DNA of 64,000 nt from Collinsella aerofaciens. Its GTDB lineage: Bacteria > Actinomycetota > Coriobacteriia > Coriobacteriales > Coriobacteriaceae. The notes under the pieces were generated by a model that ran no database searches, was not told the DNA's origin, and saw only the letters and a list, made by a program, of their open reading frames with translations. The stretch covers positions 124,001 through 188,000 of the forward strand of contig NZ_JADNJQ010000001.1 of NCBI RefSeq assembly GCF_015555045.1, in the 5' to 3' direction. The position numbers and the translations under genes are program-made. Within the stretch, counting starts at the first letter, position 1, and every line of letters starts with the position of its first letter. Below are positions 22,921-30,969 of this stretch, piece after piece.

Positions 22921-22955
22921 GGGTCGAGGTGGGTCGAGCTGGTCGGGCCTCCACG
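22921..22955 (-). promoter_or_regulatory. Operon-head operator with tandem repeats
   Basis: GGGTCGAGGTGGGTCGAGCT starts at 22921, followed by a GCCTCCAC block. This is the same arrangement as at 20883 with GCCTCCAC. It lies about 120-150 bp upstream of the first transfer-operon gene on the minus strand. A degenerate relative (TTCGATCTAGGTCAAGCCGG) occurs near 24143. Confidence 0.45.
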
Positions 22956-22999
22956 AAACGGCCATGAGCCGCGTGGCTTAGCTCTCAGCTAAGTCCCTG

Positions 23000-23027
23000 A
23001 AAAGTAAAAGGCGCCCATGCGGGCGCC
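23000..23027 (-). terminator. Minus-strand terminator
   Basis: On the minus strand, GGCGCCC and its complement (23021-23027 with 23010-23016; loop of four) are followed by TTTTACTTTTC. It would shield the transfer operon from transcription entering from the YjdF/Abi cargo. Confidence 0.6.
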
Positions 23028-23480
23028 TGCCTAGGAGCGATGTTCGTTCGGTTGTGGTTGGAATGCTTCTCTTCCGCGGTGCTGTCGTCCGGGGTCCGGC
23101 ATCTGTCGTTCGCCTCTTCTGTCGTGTTTGATGTTGCGTGTTATGCGAGCGACCTTGCGCGGGCCTGCCGGCCCGTTGCCCCAGGTGCACCCTGATAAAT
23201 GGTACCCATCTGTTGGGACACGGACATTGCGGGAGGGCTTTCTGGGCAAGCTGGGATGGACGAGCGGCGGGGTTCTAAATGCAATAATTCGAGCTAGAGG
23301 GCCTTGTACTCTCTTTTGTAAAACGCGAGGGTGCAATAAACTCGACGATCCCCCTGAACCTTTTCTGAACGAATCAGCTCTTAGGCGGTATGACGCGACA
23401 CGCATCGGTAGTGCTCGGACTGGGTTAGTCATCGAGTGGGTATAGAACATACGTTCTGTATAACGTTATAGCACCAGGTG
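23028..23480. other. Gene-poor end of the conjugative element
   Basis: About 450 bases without a convincing gene. The long minus-strand frame (23031-23450) has a basic low-complexity product with no domain. Base composition drops from about 23.2 kb onwards, consistent with the edge of the GC-rich element. A GAGTGGGTATA motif at 23434 recurs four more times in the window. No attachment-site duplication could be matched to the left junction. Confidence 0.4.
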
Positions 23481-23512
23481 GCAGGCGTAGTTTCAATCGA
23501 AGCTACGCCTGC
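23481..23512 (-). terminator. Hairpin at the 3' end of yjdF copy 1
   Basis: GCAGGCGTAG (23481-23490) pairs with CTACGCCTGC (23503-23512), 26 bp beyond the yjdF stop. A related hairpin follows yjdF copy 2 near 37750. Confidence 0.5.
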
Positions 23513-23537
23513 TGCTATATATGGGTTGATGGTGGTA

Positions 23538-23957
23538 TCAATGACCGCGATGCTTCTGTTTGCGCTTCAGTTTTCGCTGCTCGAAGCGCGCCTCCGCCTC
23601 ATCCGCGCGACGCTGGCTTCTTGCTTGAGCCGATTCCCGCTTCATCGTCTCCCGCTGATTCGCGAGCGCCTGCTGCGCCTTGGTGCTCATCGCCGGCTGC
23701 TTGAGGGCTTTCGCCGCCTCGCGGGCGCGTCTCTTGGGGTTCTTCGCGGGCTCGCTCGCCTCGGACGGATCGTCACCGAAGAACGCGAGCTTCGCCCATT
23801 TGCTTGTAACGAATCGCAGGATCTCCTCATCGGACGGTTCTGCGCCGAAGACGATGCGGGCGACGCCGTACCTGCCGTCCTCGACATGCTCCGCCAGCCC
23901 GACCCAGAATTGGCCGTCGTGATATACGGTCAGGGTGGACGACACGCTGATCTGCAT
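23538..23957 (-). CDS. yjdF: YjdF-family protein, intact copy
   Basis: A 139-residue protein, start 23957 after AGGAGGAACC. The N-terminal beta-rich part (ISVSSTLTVYHDGQFWVGLAE, YGVARIVFGAEPSDEEILRFV) and the highly basic C-terminal helix (KKNPKRRAREAAKAL to QRKLKRKQKHRGH) match the YjdF/DUF2992 family. The family's function is unclear; in Bacillota it is often controlled by the azaaromatic-sensing yjdF riboswitch. Here it has its own promoter and a long structured leader. A second, 5'-truncated copy lies at 37.8-38.2 kb and a short C-terminal relic at 26.04 kb. Confidence 0.85.
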   Translation of the reverse strand: MQISVSSTLTVYHDGQFWVGLAEHVEDGRYGVARIVFGAEPSDEEILRFVTSKWAKLAFFGDDPSEASEPAKNPKRRAREAAKALKQPAMSTKAQQALANQRETMKRESAQARSQRRADEAEARFEQRKLKRKQKHRGH

Positions 23958-24092
23958 GGCTGGTTCCTCCTTTATGTAGATGACCATGCAGAGAAGGGAC
24001 AACCAAGGAGGCAGGTTACTGATGCGGACTCCCGCACGCCCACGACTACCCGACGGGGACTGTGTTTTCATCTCTGGTGCCCGCATTGTAGC
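23958..24092 (-). ncRNA. Structured yjdF leader, possible yjdF-type riboswitch
   Basis: A -10 box TACAAT (24092-24087 on the minus strand) is followed by about 125 bases before the yjdF start. The leader has GATGAAAACACAG, then CCCCGTCGGG and GTGCGGGAGTCCGCAT hairpins, and a purine-rich segment before the RBS. Position and GC-rich hairpins fit a cis-regulatory RNA. Identity with the known yjdF motif was not verified by alignment. Confidence 0.4.
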
Positions 24093-24268
24093 ACGCGCGG
24101 ATTCACGATGTTGATTGCCGGCGCCTAGACGGAGATGAAGGCGGTTCGATCTAGGTCAAGCCGGTCGCTCGTTCATGAAGCGGCCGATTCCCTGAAAATA
24201 AAAGGCGCCCACGAGGACACCTACAGGCTATCTTCGAACTACTTTGTTGGGGCAGACGGAGGAAAAAA

Positions 24269-24322
24269 ATAGGGCAGAATCGCTCTCACGATCCCGCCCC
24301 GCAAACCCGAGGGTTTCTAACT
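24269..24322 (-). terminator. Tandem structured unit 2 downstream of the Abi gene
   Basis: On the minus strand this has a small hairpin (AAACCC TCG GGTTT), then a longer one pairing GGGGCGGGATCG with its partner ending CTGCCC, then TATTTTTTT. It has the same architecture as the unit at 24400, 131 bp away. It can serve as a second terminator, or the pair may be a duplicated small RNA. Confidence 0.55.
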
Positions 24323-24399
24323 GGCTCCATTATTCCGGGCTTCTCAGTTCTGTCATTGACCCAGGTATCATCCGTCTCCTATAGCGAGTGAATATAAAA

Positions 24400-24455
24400 A
24401 TAGGGCAGAGTCGCTTGCGCAAGTCCGCCCCTAAAACCGTGAAGGTTTTGCTATC
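24400..24455 (-). terminator. Tandem structured unit 1 downstream of the Abi gene
   Basis: On the minus strand, seven bases after the Abi stop: hairpin AAAACC TTCAC GGTTTT, then GGGGCGGACTTGCGCAAG continuing to CTCTGCCC, then TATTTTTA. It is sequence-related to the unit at 24269. The paired hairpin design beside an Abi_2 gene makes a functional RNA worth considering as well as simple termination. Confidence 0.6.
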
Positions 24456-24461
24456 TGCAGG

Positions 24462-25424
24462 CTATTCTACCAACCCGAGCGATTCTGTCAACCTGCGAAG
24501 GAACTCGAGCGCGGAGCGAGCTGCGGCGTCGGGCCCCTTGTCGGGCAGCGCCTCGGTTTCGCCGTCGGCCCTGGCGAACATCTCGGCGAGCTCGGATGCG
24601 GCGCGCGAGCGCGAGGAGCCCTCGGGTACCAAGCCGGAGTGCGCCACGAGCACGGTCGCGACCTCCTGCATGGCCGTATTCCCCATCCACTTCCTCCTGG
24701 TCGCCTTGGGAATCCCCACGGCGGCGACCCTTCGGGAGACGCCGCTGGACGCCGAGCCCCGGGCGGCGCCCCTCTCGGCGAAGCAGTTGATCAGGCACGA
24801 GCCGTGCGCGGCGCAGTTGCGGACGGACTTCACGCGCTTGAGGTCGTAGTGGGAGGCCTCGAGGCGCCTGTCGCCCCATCGCCTGGCGCAGAAGCGCACG
24901 AAGTCGATGAGGGTGCCGAACGAGGTGAGCTCAAGGAAGGCCCAGGCAGGCATGTCGCCGGAGTACTTCGCGTAGAGGCTCGAGCTGTAGGGGCTGCGGC
25001 CGCTCATCTTGAGCTCGCGCAGGCGGTACTCCCTGTTTGCAGTGGTAAGCGATGCCATGTAGTCGGCCACGATGGCGTAGCCGTCCTCTCCACGGTCCTC
25101 CATCTCGCGAAGCAGTGTCACCTTCTGGAAGTGCTCGATGTCGAGCGTCATGCCGAGCAGGGCGTGGCGCAGCTCCTGGTCGAGCGCCGCGAGCAGGCGC
25201 AGCTGGCCGAAGTCGAGGTCTACGTAGCGGCCGTCGCGCGGGCCTCCCTCGTATTTCGAGAAGAGTTTGCGGTAGGATGCGAGCTTGAAGAAGTTGCACT
25301 TGTCGCGCAGGTAGTCCGCGGCCTCTTCCTCGGAACACAGTTCGAAGGCTACGCCCTTCTGCTTGAGGTGCTCTATCTGCCGCTCGATCGTGAGGATCGG
25401 CTTCCTATCGTGGGGTTCGGCCAT
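24462..25424 (-). CDS. Abi_2-family abortive-infection protein with HEPN-type RNase motif
   Basis: A 320-residue protein. Family features are the N-terminal TIERQIEHLKQKGVAF, CNFFKLASYRKLF (residues 43-55), LDIEHFQKVTLL (near 95) and RNCAAHGSC with Arg202 and His207, the R-x4-H motif of HEPN ribonucleases. Abi_2 proteins (AbiD/AbiF group) block phage growth, probably by RNA cleavage. After residue 235 the tail is basic and of low conservation. A TAGAAT -10 box and AGGAG lie upstream of the start at 25424. It is cargo beside the conjugative element; the tandem structured units lie directly downstream. Confidence 0.85.
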   Translation of the reverse strand: MAEPHDRKPILTIERQIEHLKQKGVAFELCSEEEAADYLRDKCNFFKLASYRKLFSKYEGGPRDGRYVDLDFGQLRLLAALDQELRHALLGMTLDIEHFQKVTLLREMEDRGEDGYAIVADYMASLTTANREYRLRELKMSGRSPYSSSLYAKYSGDMPAWAFLELTSFGTLIDFVRFCARRWGDRRLEASHYDLKRVKSVRNCAAHGSCLINCFAERGAARGSASSGVSRRVAAVGIPKATRRKWMGNTAMQEVATVLVAHSGLVPEGSSRSRAASELAEMFARADGETEALPDKGPDAAARSALEFLRRLTESLGLVE

Positions 25425-26039
25425 GCTCGGTCTCCTGTCATTGATTTGAGAATCCTATTCTACCAGCATGTTTGCCCTGAATCCTGAAGGCCCGTTCGCC
25501 AACTCATAAGCAAGCCACCTGAGACTACTCACTTTGTTCACGAATGGCGAAGACCTGCGACCTGGGGTTTTGCAAATGGCGCGCAAGCCACCCGCGTTAA
25601 TTCACTTGCGATTGCAGCTGGCGGCTTGCGGGCAAAAGGGCGGTTGAGTTTCAAAACGGGCGTTTTCGGCGCCATCGAGCCTCCAAAGGCGACCCGCCGC
25701 GCACTTTGGGACAAAAACAAAAACTCAAAGCCCTGAGTTTGAAAAAAGTTTTTGAGGTTGTCCCAGCTTTTGTCCCCGAAGCCGACGAAACGCGACATCG
25801 CGTCATTCGGCGGCACGCGTTCCGTGTCGATGCCGAAAACTGGGTGTAACTGGAGTGACGGGACGGCAGAACCGACGCCATCGAGTGGGAGTAAACGATA
25901 TTCGTTGATTTCAAGCCTCTGACCTGCGAAAACAGGTCGGGGGCTTCTTATTTTGCAACCTCTGTGCAACCTTTGCGGTTTCGCGCCCCGTGAACAGGGG
26001 ACGTAGCACTGTTCACGTCTGGGCCCATATCGGCACCGA
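25425..26039. other. Intergenic stretch with hairpins, no convincing gene
   Basis: About 600 bases. The minus-strand 143-codon frame across 25538-25969 has no recognisable domain and an implausible leader, so it is not called. The stretch holds nested inverted repeats around 25706-25762 (GGGACAA on one side, TTGTCCC on the other, with AACTCA/TGAGTT inside). It also has a GAGTGGGAGTA motif at 25883 and a plus-strand terminator at 25916-25953. It may be a degraded or repetitive intergenic element. Confidence 0.35.
25916..25953 (+). terminator. Rho-independent terminator
   Basis: CCTCTGACCTG pairs with CAGGTCGGGGG across the loop CGAAAA and is followed by CTTCTTATTTT. No intact plus-strand gene lies immediately upstream; it may belong to a lost gene. 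Confidence 0.55.
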
Positions 26040-26105
26040 TCATTGCCCGCGCTGCTTCTGCTTGCGCTTCAGCTTCCGCTGCTTGAGGCACGTCGCCCGG
26101 TGTTC
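26040..26105 (-). pseudogene. C-terminal relic of a third yjdF copy
   Basis: The minus strand reads LKQRKLKRKQKQRGQ and then stops at 26040. This nearly repeats the C-terminus of the two other YjdF copies (EQRKLKRKQKHRGH). The homology covers only about 50-65 bases; upstream sequence is unrelated. It suggests repeated turnover of yjdF cassettes in this region. Confidence 0.55.
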
Positions 26106-26151
26106 CTCGCCAGAGGAGAGCTGGCCGTTCCTTGCGAAACCGCTAGGCCAC

Positions 26152-26367
26152 CTATATCCGCTTGCTGCGGGCTTGCTTGAACCAGTTCCTTTTGAAAGAG
26201 CCTATACCTCCGAAGAACTTGTTGTACGTCTCGCCGTCCTCCTTGGCCTCGTACTTGACCAAGGCAAGTTCGATAGTGCAGAGGTAATCCGCCACTTGTT
26301 CGAGGCGGTAGTCGGTCATCGAGGTCTTGCGGCATCGGACGACCCCTTTTGAGAGGACCTTGCCCAC
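26152..26367 (-). pseudogene. Small fragmentary hypothetical protein
   Basis: A frame of about 71 codons with a protein-like composition: MTDYRLEQVADYLCTIELALV, then YEAKEDGETYNKFFGGIGSFKRNW. The start is uncertain; the ATG at 26319 would give 55 residues, and the 5' end runs into the MTA/SAH nucleosidase remnant on the other strand. No family is recognised. It is probably a gene truncated by the same rearrangement that removed the nucleosidase N-terminus. Confidence 0.35.
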
Positions 26368-26607
26368 CGAGTCGTCTCGCCCGCGGAACAGAAGGAGCGC
26401 ATCCTCGCGACCTTCGGCGACCTGTGCTGCGAGATGGAGGGCTGCACCATCGCGCAGGCCGCCTATCTCAACGGCGTGCCCCTCGTCGTCGTGCGCGCCA
26501 TCAGCGACAAGCCCTGCGCCGAGGGCCAGGTCGTCGACTACAACACCTTCGAGAAGAAGGCCGCCTGCGACTGCGCCCGCATCGCCGCGCGCATGGTTAA
26601 GCTTTAG
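26355..26607 (+). pseudogene. C-terminal fragment of MTA/SAH nucleosidase
   Basis: The plus-strand frame ending TAG 26605-26607 reads VSPAEQKERIL, GDLCCEMEGCTIAQAAYL, VPLVVVRAISDKPC and FEKKAACDCARI. This is the C-terminal third of 5'-methylthioadenosine/S-adenosylhomocysteine nucleosidase, including the EMEG substrate-binding motif and the RAISDK motif with the catalytic Asp. There is no start codon with an RBS and the N-terminal two-thirds are absent from the window. It marks the right edge of the island. Confidence 0.75.
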
Positions 26608-26665
26608 GCCCTGCGCGCCGGGGCTCTTCTTTATGTTGGGACCCCGGCGCGCAGGGCCCTTTCCA
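26607..26665 (+). terminator. Long hairpin terminator after the nucleosidase fragment
   Basis: Perfect 17-bp arms GGCCCTGCGCGCCGGGG (26607-26623) and complement (26642-26658) with an 18-base loop. It is the native terminator of the truncated nucleosidase gene. The 26.66-26.83 kb remainder holds only the leader of the regulator gene. Confidence 0.75.
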
Positions 26666-26833
26666 AAGCGAAGTGTCGAGTCGAAGTGTTGAGCGTCGGC
26701 CCTGAATGTTCAATGGCCGTTGTTTTCTGCCCCTCAAGTGGTGAACTTCTCCTCGGGGCTGTTGATTCCCCCACGCGCCCCCTTCCGTTCTCTGTGTTCC
26801 CCTTATACTCCTTGTACAAGGAGGTAAGAAGTC

Positions 26834-29575
26834 ATGGACAAGACCGCACAGGACAGCTTGGCAAAGAAGCCCGTCGACATGAGGGACAGGATTCTCGAGC
26901 ATCTCGAGGCCCTTACCTCTGCCGTCTCGCTCGACGACCTTGCCCGTCTGTCCACCTCCGACATCGCCGAGACGCTCATCATCTCCAGGAGTCTGGCGAG
27001 CCAGTACCTCAACGACCTTGTTCGCGCCGGCCTTGTGGTTAAGGTGGCGGGCAGGCCTGTCCGTTATTTTCATCGCCGCGCGTTCCAGAAGCGTTTTCAG
27101 GTAAAGCTCTCTGCAAGCGAGTACGCCTCGCTCGCCGACCTCATCCAGGCGACGGGAATCGCCGATCACCGTGACTTCGCGCGTGCCGTGGGCTTTGACC
27201 TGAGCCTCAGCTCCGTTGTCGAGCAGTGCAAGGCTGCGGTTCAGTACCCTCCGTTTGGCCTGCCCATCCTCTTGAGCGGCGGCGTGGGTGTCGGCAAGTC
27301 TTTCCTTTCTCGTCTTGTGTACGAGTACGGCAAGAACCAGGGCTTGCTGTCCCGCGACTCCTCCTATGTGCGCATCGACTGCGCCGGGGTCCCGGACGCC
27401 GCCTCGTTCAACGGGCTTCTTGACGAGTCGATCGCGAAATCGCGCGGGGGTGTGGTTTTTGTCAACGGCATCGAGGCACTCTCTCCCTCTGCGATGGAGC
27501 ACTGCCTTGCGACGGCCCTCGGGCTCGATGCCTCCCAGGATGCGCCGCGCGCTCGCCTCGTTCTTTCGACGACGCTTTCCGCCGATGACCTGAAGGTTTC
27601 CTCGGCCTACAGCAAAATGCCCATCTGTGCCCGCGTCCCCTCACTCAAGGAGCGGACCCCCGAGGAGCGCGAGGATCTCATCTTGAGCTTCCTGCGCAGC
27701 GAGGGGTGCCGAATCGGTTCTGATGTGAAGATTAGCCGCGGCGCATACCGTTGCCTCGTGAACGCGGACTTTTCCGATAACATCGCCGGCTTGCGCGCCT
27801 GCGTGACGAACTGCTGCGCCAAAGCGTTTCTCAATCGCGAGGGCGACTACGTCGTCGTTCGCCCGTATCTTCTTCCCAGCGGGCTCCTCTCCTCCGCACA
27901 GATCGATCAACAGCCCGACGATGGCGTTCTGATCGATGCGTCCCTGGATGCCGCCGAGAGCACAGGGCCGGTCGAGCAGGCGCTCGATGCCCTGTGCTCT
28001 CTCGATGAGCGATTCTGCGCCGGGGAGCTCTCTGTCTCCGAGCTCGTCTCGCAAGCTGTCTCCGCTGTGCGCGGCGTTGAGGATCACTTGATCTTCGGCT
28101 GCGGCGTTACCTCCTCGAGGTCGCGCGCCTTCGAGCGCATCGTGGGCGCGGTCCTTGCCGACGCAGGCTCTTCTTATGGCATCGAGCTTTCGAGGAAGGT
28201 CGCTTTTCTACTGGCCCAGGAGATTTGCCTGCAGTTGTGGCCGGGTATCGGCCTGGCTAAGCGAAAGTCTGCCTGTGCGGAGCAAATCTCCCATCTCCTC
28301 GGTGCCGTGACCTCCGAATTGCCGTTTGCCTCGAGTGTCTCCGATCAGGTCGCCGCAGACGTGGAAGGGGCGCTCGGAATCTCGCTCGATCACTTCACGA
28401 AGACGCTTCTGACGCTGTGCGTCGCATCGGAGTCTCGCGATGCGAAGGCCCCTCGGACGCTCTGCGTCATCTTGTCCCACGGCTACTCAACGGCGACGAG
28501 CATCGCCGACGCGGCGAACCGTATGCTCGGCATGCATGTGTACGAGGCGGTCGACATGCCCTACGACCAGCAGCTGAAGGACATCGTCGGTCCGCTCCAG
28601 CGCCTCGTCGACCGCCATTCCTACTGCACCGGGGTCGTGTTCCTCGTCGACATGGGCTCCTTGGAGGAGGCCTATAAGGCCCTCGAGAACGTTACCGACT
28701 CCACTATCGGCGTGGTGAACAACGTCTCTACCGGTCTTGCGCTCGAGATCGGGGTCGGGCTGCTCGGCGGCAAGTCCATCGCCGAGGTTCTTGGCGACGC
28801 GACCGCCGCGTGCGTGACGCACTGCAAGGTGATCGAGCGCGTCAACCGTGAGGACGCCATCGTCTTCTGCTCCGAGTCCGGGGTCGACGCCGCGGAAAGG
28901 ATACGCCTGCTCGTCTCGCAGAGCCTCCCGCGCACCATAGGCGCGCGCCTGCTCACGAGGCCCTTCAAGCAGCTCGTCGCGAACGGGTCGAACGACGCCG
29001 TTTTCTCCGAGCACCGCGTCTGCGCCGTCATCGGCACGGGAGACCCCGGGGTCGCCTCCGTTCCCTTCGTCGCCCTCGAGGACATCATGTCGACGGCGTC
29101 CGCCTCTAAGGTCGATGCCGTGTTCGGCAGGTGGCTTGACGCTTCCGAGCTCTCTTCTTTCCACGAGAAGCTGCTCTCGAACATGACGCTGCAGAACGTC
29201 ATCCGCTCCATCACCATCCTCGACCCGGAGCGGCTATTCCACGAGATCGAGAGCGCCGTGCACGAGCTTCAGCGCAGGACAGGCGAGAAGATCGGCAGCA
29301 ACGCCATCATTGGGCTCTACGTCCACCTCTGCTGTCTCGTCGAGCGCCTTGTTACCAGAAACCCCATTGAGACCTACGTTGGCCAGGACCGCTTCGAGGA
29401 GGAACGCGCCGATTTCATCGAGTCCTTCAGGCAGAGCTTCTCGAGCATCTCGACGCGCTATCGCGTAGAGGTTCCCGTAAGCGAGATCGCATATGTCTTC
29501 GACTACATAAGCGTGAGCGCCGCCCCGGCGCGAGAAGAGCGCCTCGGCTCCTCGGACCTCCTGCTCGACGAGTGA
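26834..29575 (+). CDS. LevR-like PRD transcriptional regulator with degenerate AAA+ core
   Basis: A 913-residue protein, start after AAGGAGGTAAGAAGTC. The N-terminal wHTH (about 20-80) is followed by an AAA+ region with Walker A GGVGVGKS (149-156). PRD-like helical domains flank an EIIA-mannose-type domain (ILSHGYSTATSIADAANRML, His near 546), and a C-terminal PRD has GLYVHLCCLVERL. It should sense phosphorylation by the PTS and control the downstream IIB-IIC-IID-IIA operon. The GAFTGA loop that contacts sigma-54 is missing, and the Walker B position reads VVFVNGIEAL instead of a DE pair, so it probably does not work as a classical sigma-54 activator. Confidence 0.85.
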   Translation: MDKTAQDSLAKKPVDMRDRILEHLEALTSAVSLDDLARLSTSDIAETLIISRSLASQYLNDLVRAGLVVKVAGRPVRYFHRRAFQKRFQVKLSASEYASLADLIQATGIADHRDFARAVGFDLSLSSVVEQCKAAVQYPPFGLPILLSGGVGVGKSFLSRLVYEYGKNQGLLSRDSSYVRIDCAGVPDAASFNGLLDESIAKSRGGVVFVNGIEALSPSAMEHCLATALGLDASQDAPRARLVLSTTLSADDLKVSSAYSKMPICARVPSLKERTPEEREDLILSFLRSEGCRIGSDVKISRGAYRCLVNADFSDNIAGLRACVTNCCAKAFLNREGDYVVVRPYLLPSGLLSSAQIDQQPDDGVLIDASLDAAESTGPVEQALDALCSLDERFCAGELSVSELVSQAVSAVRGVEDHLIFGCGVTSSRSRAFERIVGAVLADAGSSYGIELSRKVAFLLAQEICLQLWPGIGLAKRKSACAEQISHLLGAVTSELPFASSVSDQVAADVEGALGISLDHFTKTLLTLCVASESRDAKAPRTLCVILSHGYSTATSIADAANRMLGMHVYEAVDMPYDQQLKDIVGPLQRLVDRHSYCTGVVFLVDMGSLEEAYKALENVTDSTIGVVNNVSTGLALEIGVGLLGGKSIAEVLGDATAACVTHCKVIERVNREDAIVFCSESGVDAAERIRLLVSQSLPRTIGARLLTRPFKQLVANGSNDAVFSEHRVCAVIGTGDPGVASVPFVALEDIMSTASASKVDAVFGRWLDASELSSFHEKLLSNMTLQNVIRSITILDPERLFHEIESAVHELQRRTGEKIGSNAIIGLYVHLCCLVERLVTRNPIETYVGQDRFEEERADFIESFRQSFSSISTRYRVEVPVSEIAYVFDYISVSAAPAREERLGSSDLLLDE

Positions 29576-29698
29576 CCTTCCCCGCGCCGCCGCGAGCTGA
29601 CCGCGCGTCCTCAATAATCCGATAACCCCTTGCCCGGCGCGAATCCGGATAGCGCCGAGGCAGTACCGAACGTAAAACTTCATTTGATAGGAGCAAAC

Positions 29699-30172
29699 AT
29701 GAGTGTTGTTATGGCACGAATCGACAATCGCCTGCTTCACGGCATCATCGTGACGCAGTGGGCCCCGGTGTCGGGCGCGACCCGAGTCATGGTCATCGAC
29801 GACAAGGTCGCCGGCGACGAGGTCCTGAAGTCCACCATGAGGATGGCGCGCCCCGCGGGCATGGCCGTCTCGATCATCTCCGAGCAGACCGCGCTCAAGA
29901 ACTTCGCGGCGGGCAAGTACGACCGCGAGAAGGTCTTTGTCATCGCCAAGGAGCCCGAGACGATCCTTCACCTGGTCGAGTCGGGCATCGAGCTCCCGTC
30001 GCTGATCGTCGGCGGCTCTCTTGTCAAGGAGGGCGGCGTCCAGCTCACCCAGCGCGCCTATGCCTCCGCCGAGAACGTCCAGAGCTACAAGGCGCTCATC
30101 GCCCGCGGCGTCAAGGTGACGGCACAGTTCGTGCCCGCCGACAAGCCCGTCTCCGTCGCCGACCTCATCTAA
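29699..30172 (+). CDS. PTS IIB component, mannose/fructose/sorbose family
   Basis: A 157-residue protein. The phospho-acceptor His14 lies in ARIDNRLLHGIIVTQW. TRVMVIDDKVAGDEVLKSTM and PSLIVGGSLVKEGG are typical of mannose-family IIB proteins. The start at 29699 follows ATAGGAGCAAAC; the upstream in-frame extension lacks an RBS. It transfers phosphate from IIA to the sugar bound by IIC/IID. It is the first gene of the transport operon, 124 bases after the regulator. Confidence 0.92.
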   Translation: MSVVMARIDNRLLHGIIVTQWAPVSGATRVMVIDDKVAGDEVLKSTMRMARPAGMAVSIISEQTALKNFAAGKYDREKVFVIAKEPETILHLVESGIELPSLIVGGSLVKEGGVQLTQRAYASAENVQSYKALIARGVKVTAQFVPADKPVSVADLI

Positions 30173-30181
30173 GGAGGGATC

Positions 30182-30967
30182 ATGGTCAACTTCACTATCC
30201 TGCAAGTCGTCCTTTTGACCCTGCTGGCCTTCATCAAGCACGTGGACTACTACGGCATCCCGATGATCTTCGTCAACTATGCCGTCTTCTGGGGCCTTAT
30301 CACCGGCGTCGTCATGGGCGACTGGCAGACCGGCCTCGTCATCGGCGGCACCATCCAGCTCATGCAGCTCGGCGTCGCGGGCTTCGGCGGCTCGTCGATT
30401 CCCGACTACGGCACGATGGCCATCATTGCCACCGCCTACGGCGTGACCCTGGGCTCCGACACGGGCCTCGCCATCGGCCTGCCGGTCGGCATGCTCGGCA
30501 TCCAGCTCGACGTCATCGTCAAGATCCTCAACGGCTTCGTCGTCGAGAAGTCCCAGAAGTTCTGCGACGAGGGCAAGTTCAAGCAGATGAACGCCATCCT
30601 GTGGGTCTGCCCCGTGCTCTTCGGCCTGTGCGCCGCCCTGCCCGTCTTTGTCTCCGTGACCCTCGGCCAGCCCGCCGTCAACTGGCTCCTCGAGGTTATG
30701 CCCCAGTGGTTCCTCTCCGGCCTCACCCTCGCCGGCAAGATGCTCCCGGCCGTCGGCATCGCGATGCTGCTGCGTTACATGCCCACCGGCAAGTACTTCC
30801 AGTACCTGCTCGCTGGCTTCTTCCTCTCGGCCTTCCTGAACGTGCCCATCATCGGCGCCGCCATCGTCGGCGTTGCCCTCGCGATCGCGTTCTACCAGCG
30901 TGCCGAGAGGGACACCGAGCTCGCCGCCCACGCTTCCGCAGACGCCTTCATCGGAGAGGATGAGTAA
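30182..30967 (+). CDS. PTS IIC component, mannose family
   Basis: A 261-residue membrane permease with about seven hydrophobic segments. Typical patterns are GLITGVVMGDWQTGLVIGGT, MQLGVAGFGGSSIPDYGTMA and LAIGLPVGMLGIQL. It forms the sugar channel with IID. AAGGAGG lies five bases ahead of the ATG. It is separated from IIB by nine bases and from IID by two, showing tight coupling. The name ManY/AgaC-like is possible but the substrate cannot be read from sequence. Confidence 0.92.
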   Translation: MVNFTILQVVLLTLLAFIKHVDYYGIPMIFVNYAVFWGLITGVVMGDWQTGLVIGGTIQLMQLGVAGFGGSSIPDYGTMAIIATAYGVTLGSDTGLAIGLPVGMLGIQLDVIVKILNGFVVEKSQKFCDEGKFKQMNAILWVCPVLFGLCAALPVFVSVTLGQPAVNWLLEVMPQWFLSGLTLAGKMLPAVGIAMLLRYMPTGKYFQYLLAGFFLSAFLNVPIIGAAIVGVALAIAFYQRAERDTELAAHASADAFIGEDE

Positions 30968-30969
30968 CC

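Noticed and set aside
23031-23450. 139-codon minus-strand frame at the element edge
   Set aside because: Basic low-complexity product and no leader; its 3' end runs into a terminator hairpin.
25538-25969. 143-codon minus-strand frame
   Set aside because: No RBS, no domain, overlaps a terminator and nested inverted repeats; kept as non-coding.
29576-29698. A -24/-12 (sigma-54) promoter ahead of the PTS operon
   Set aside because: No TGGCAC-N5-TTGC-like pattern was found in this gap.
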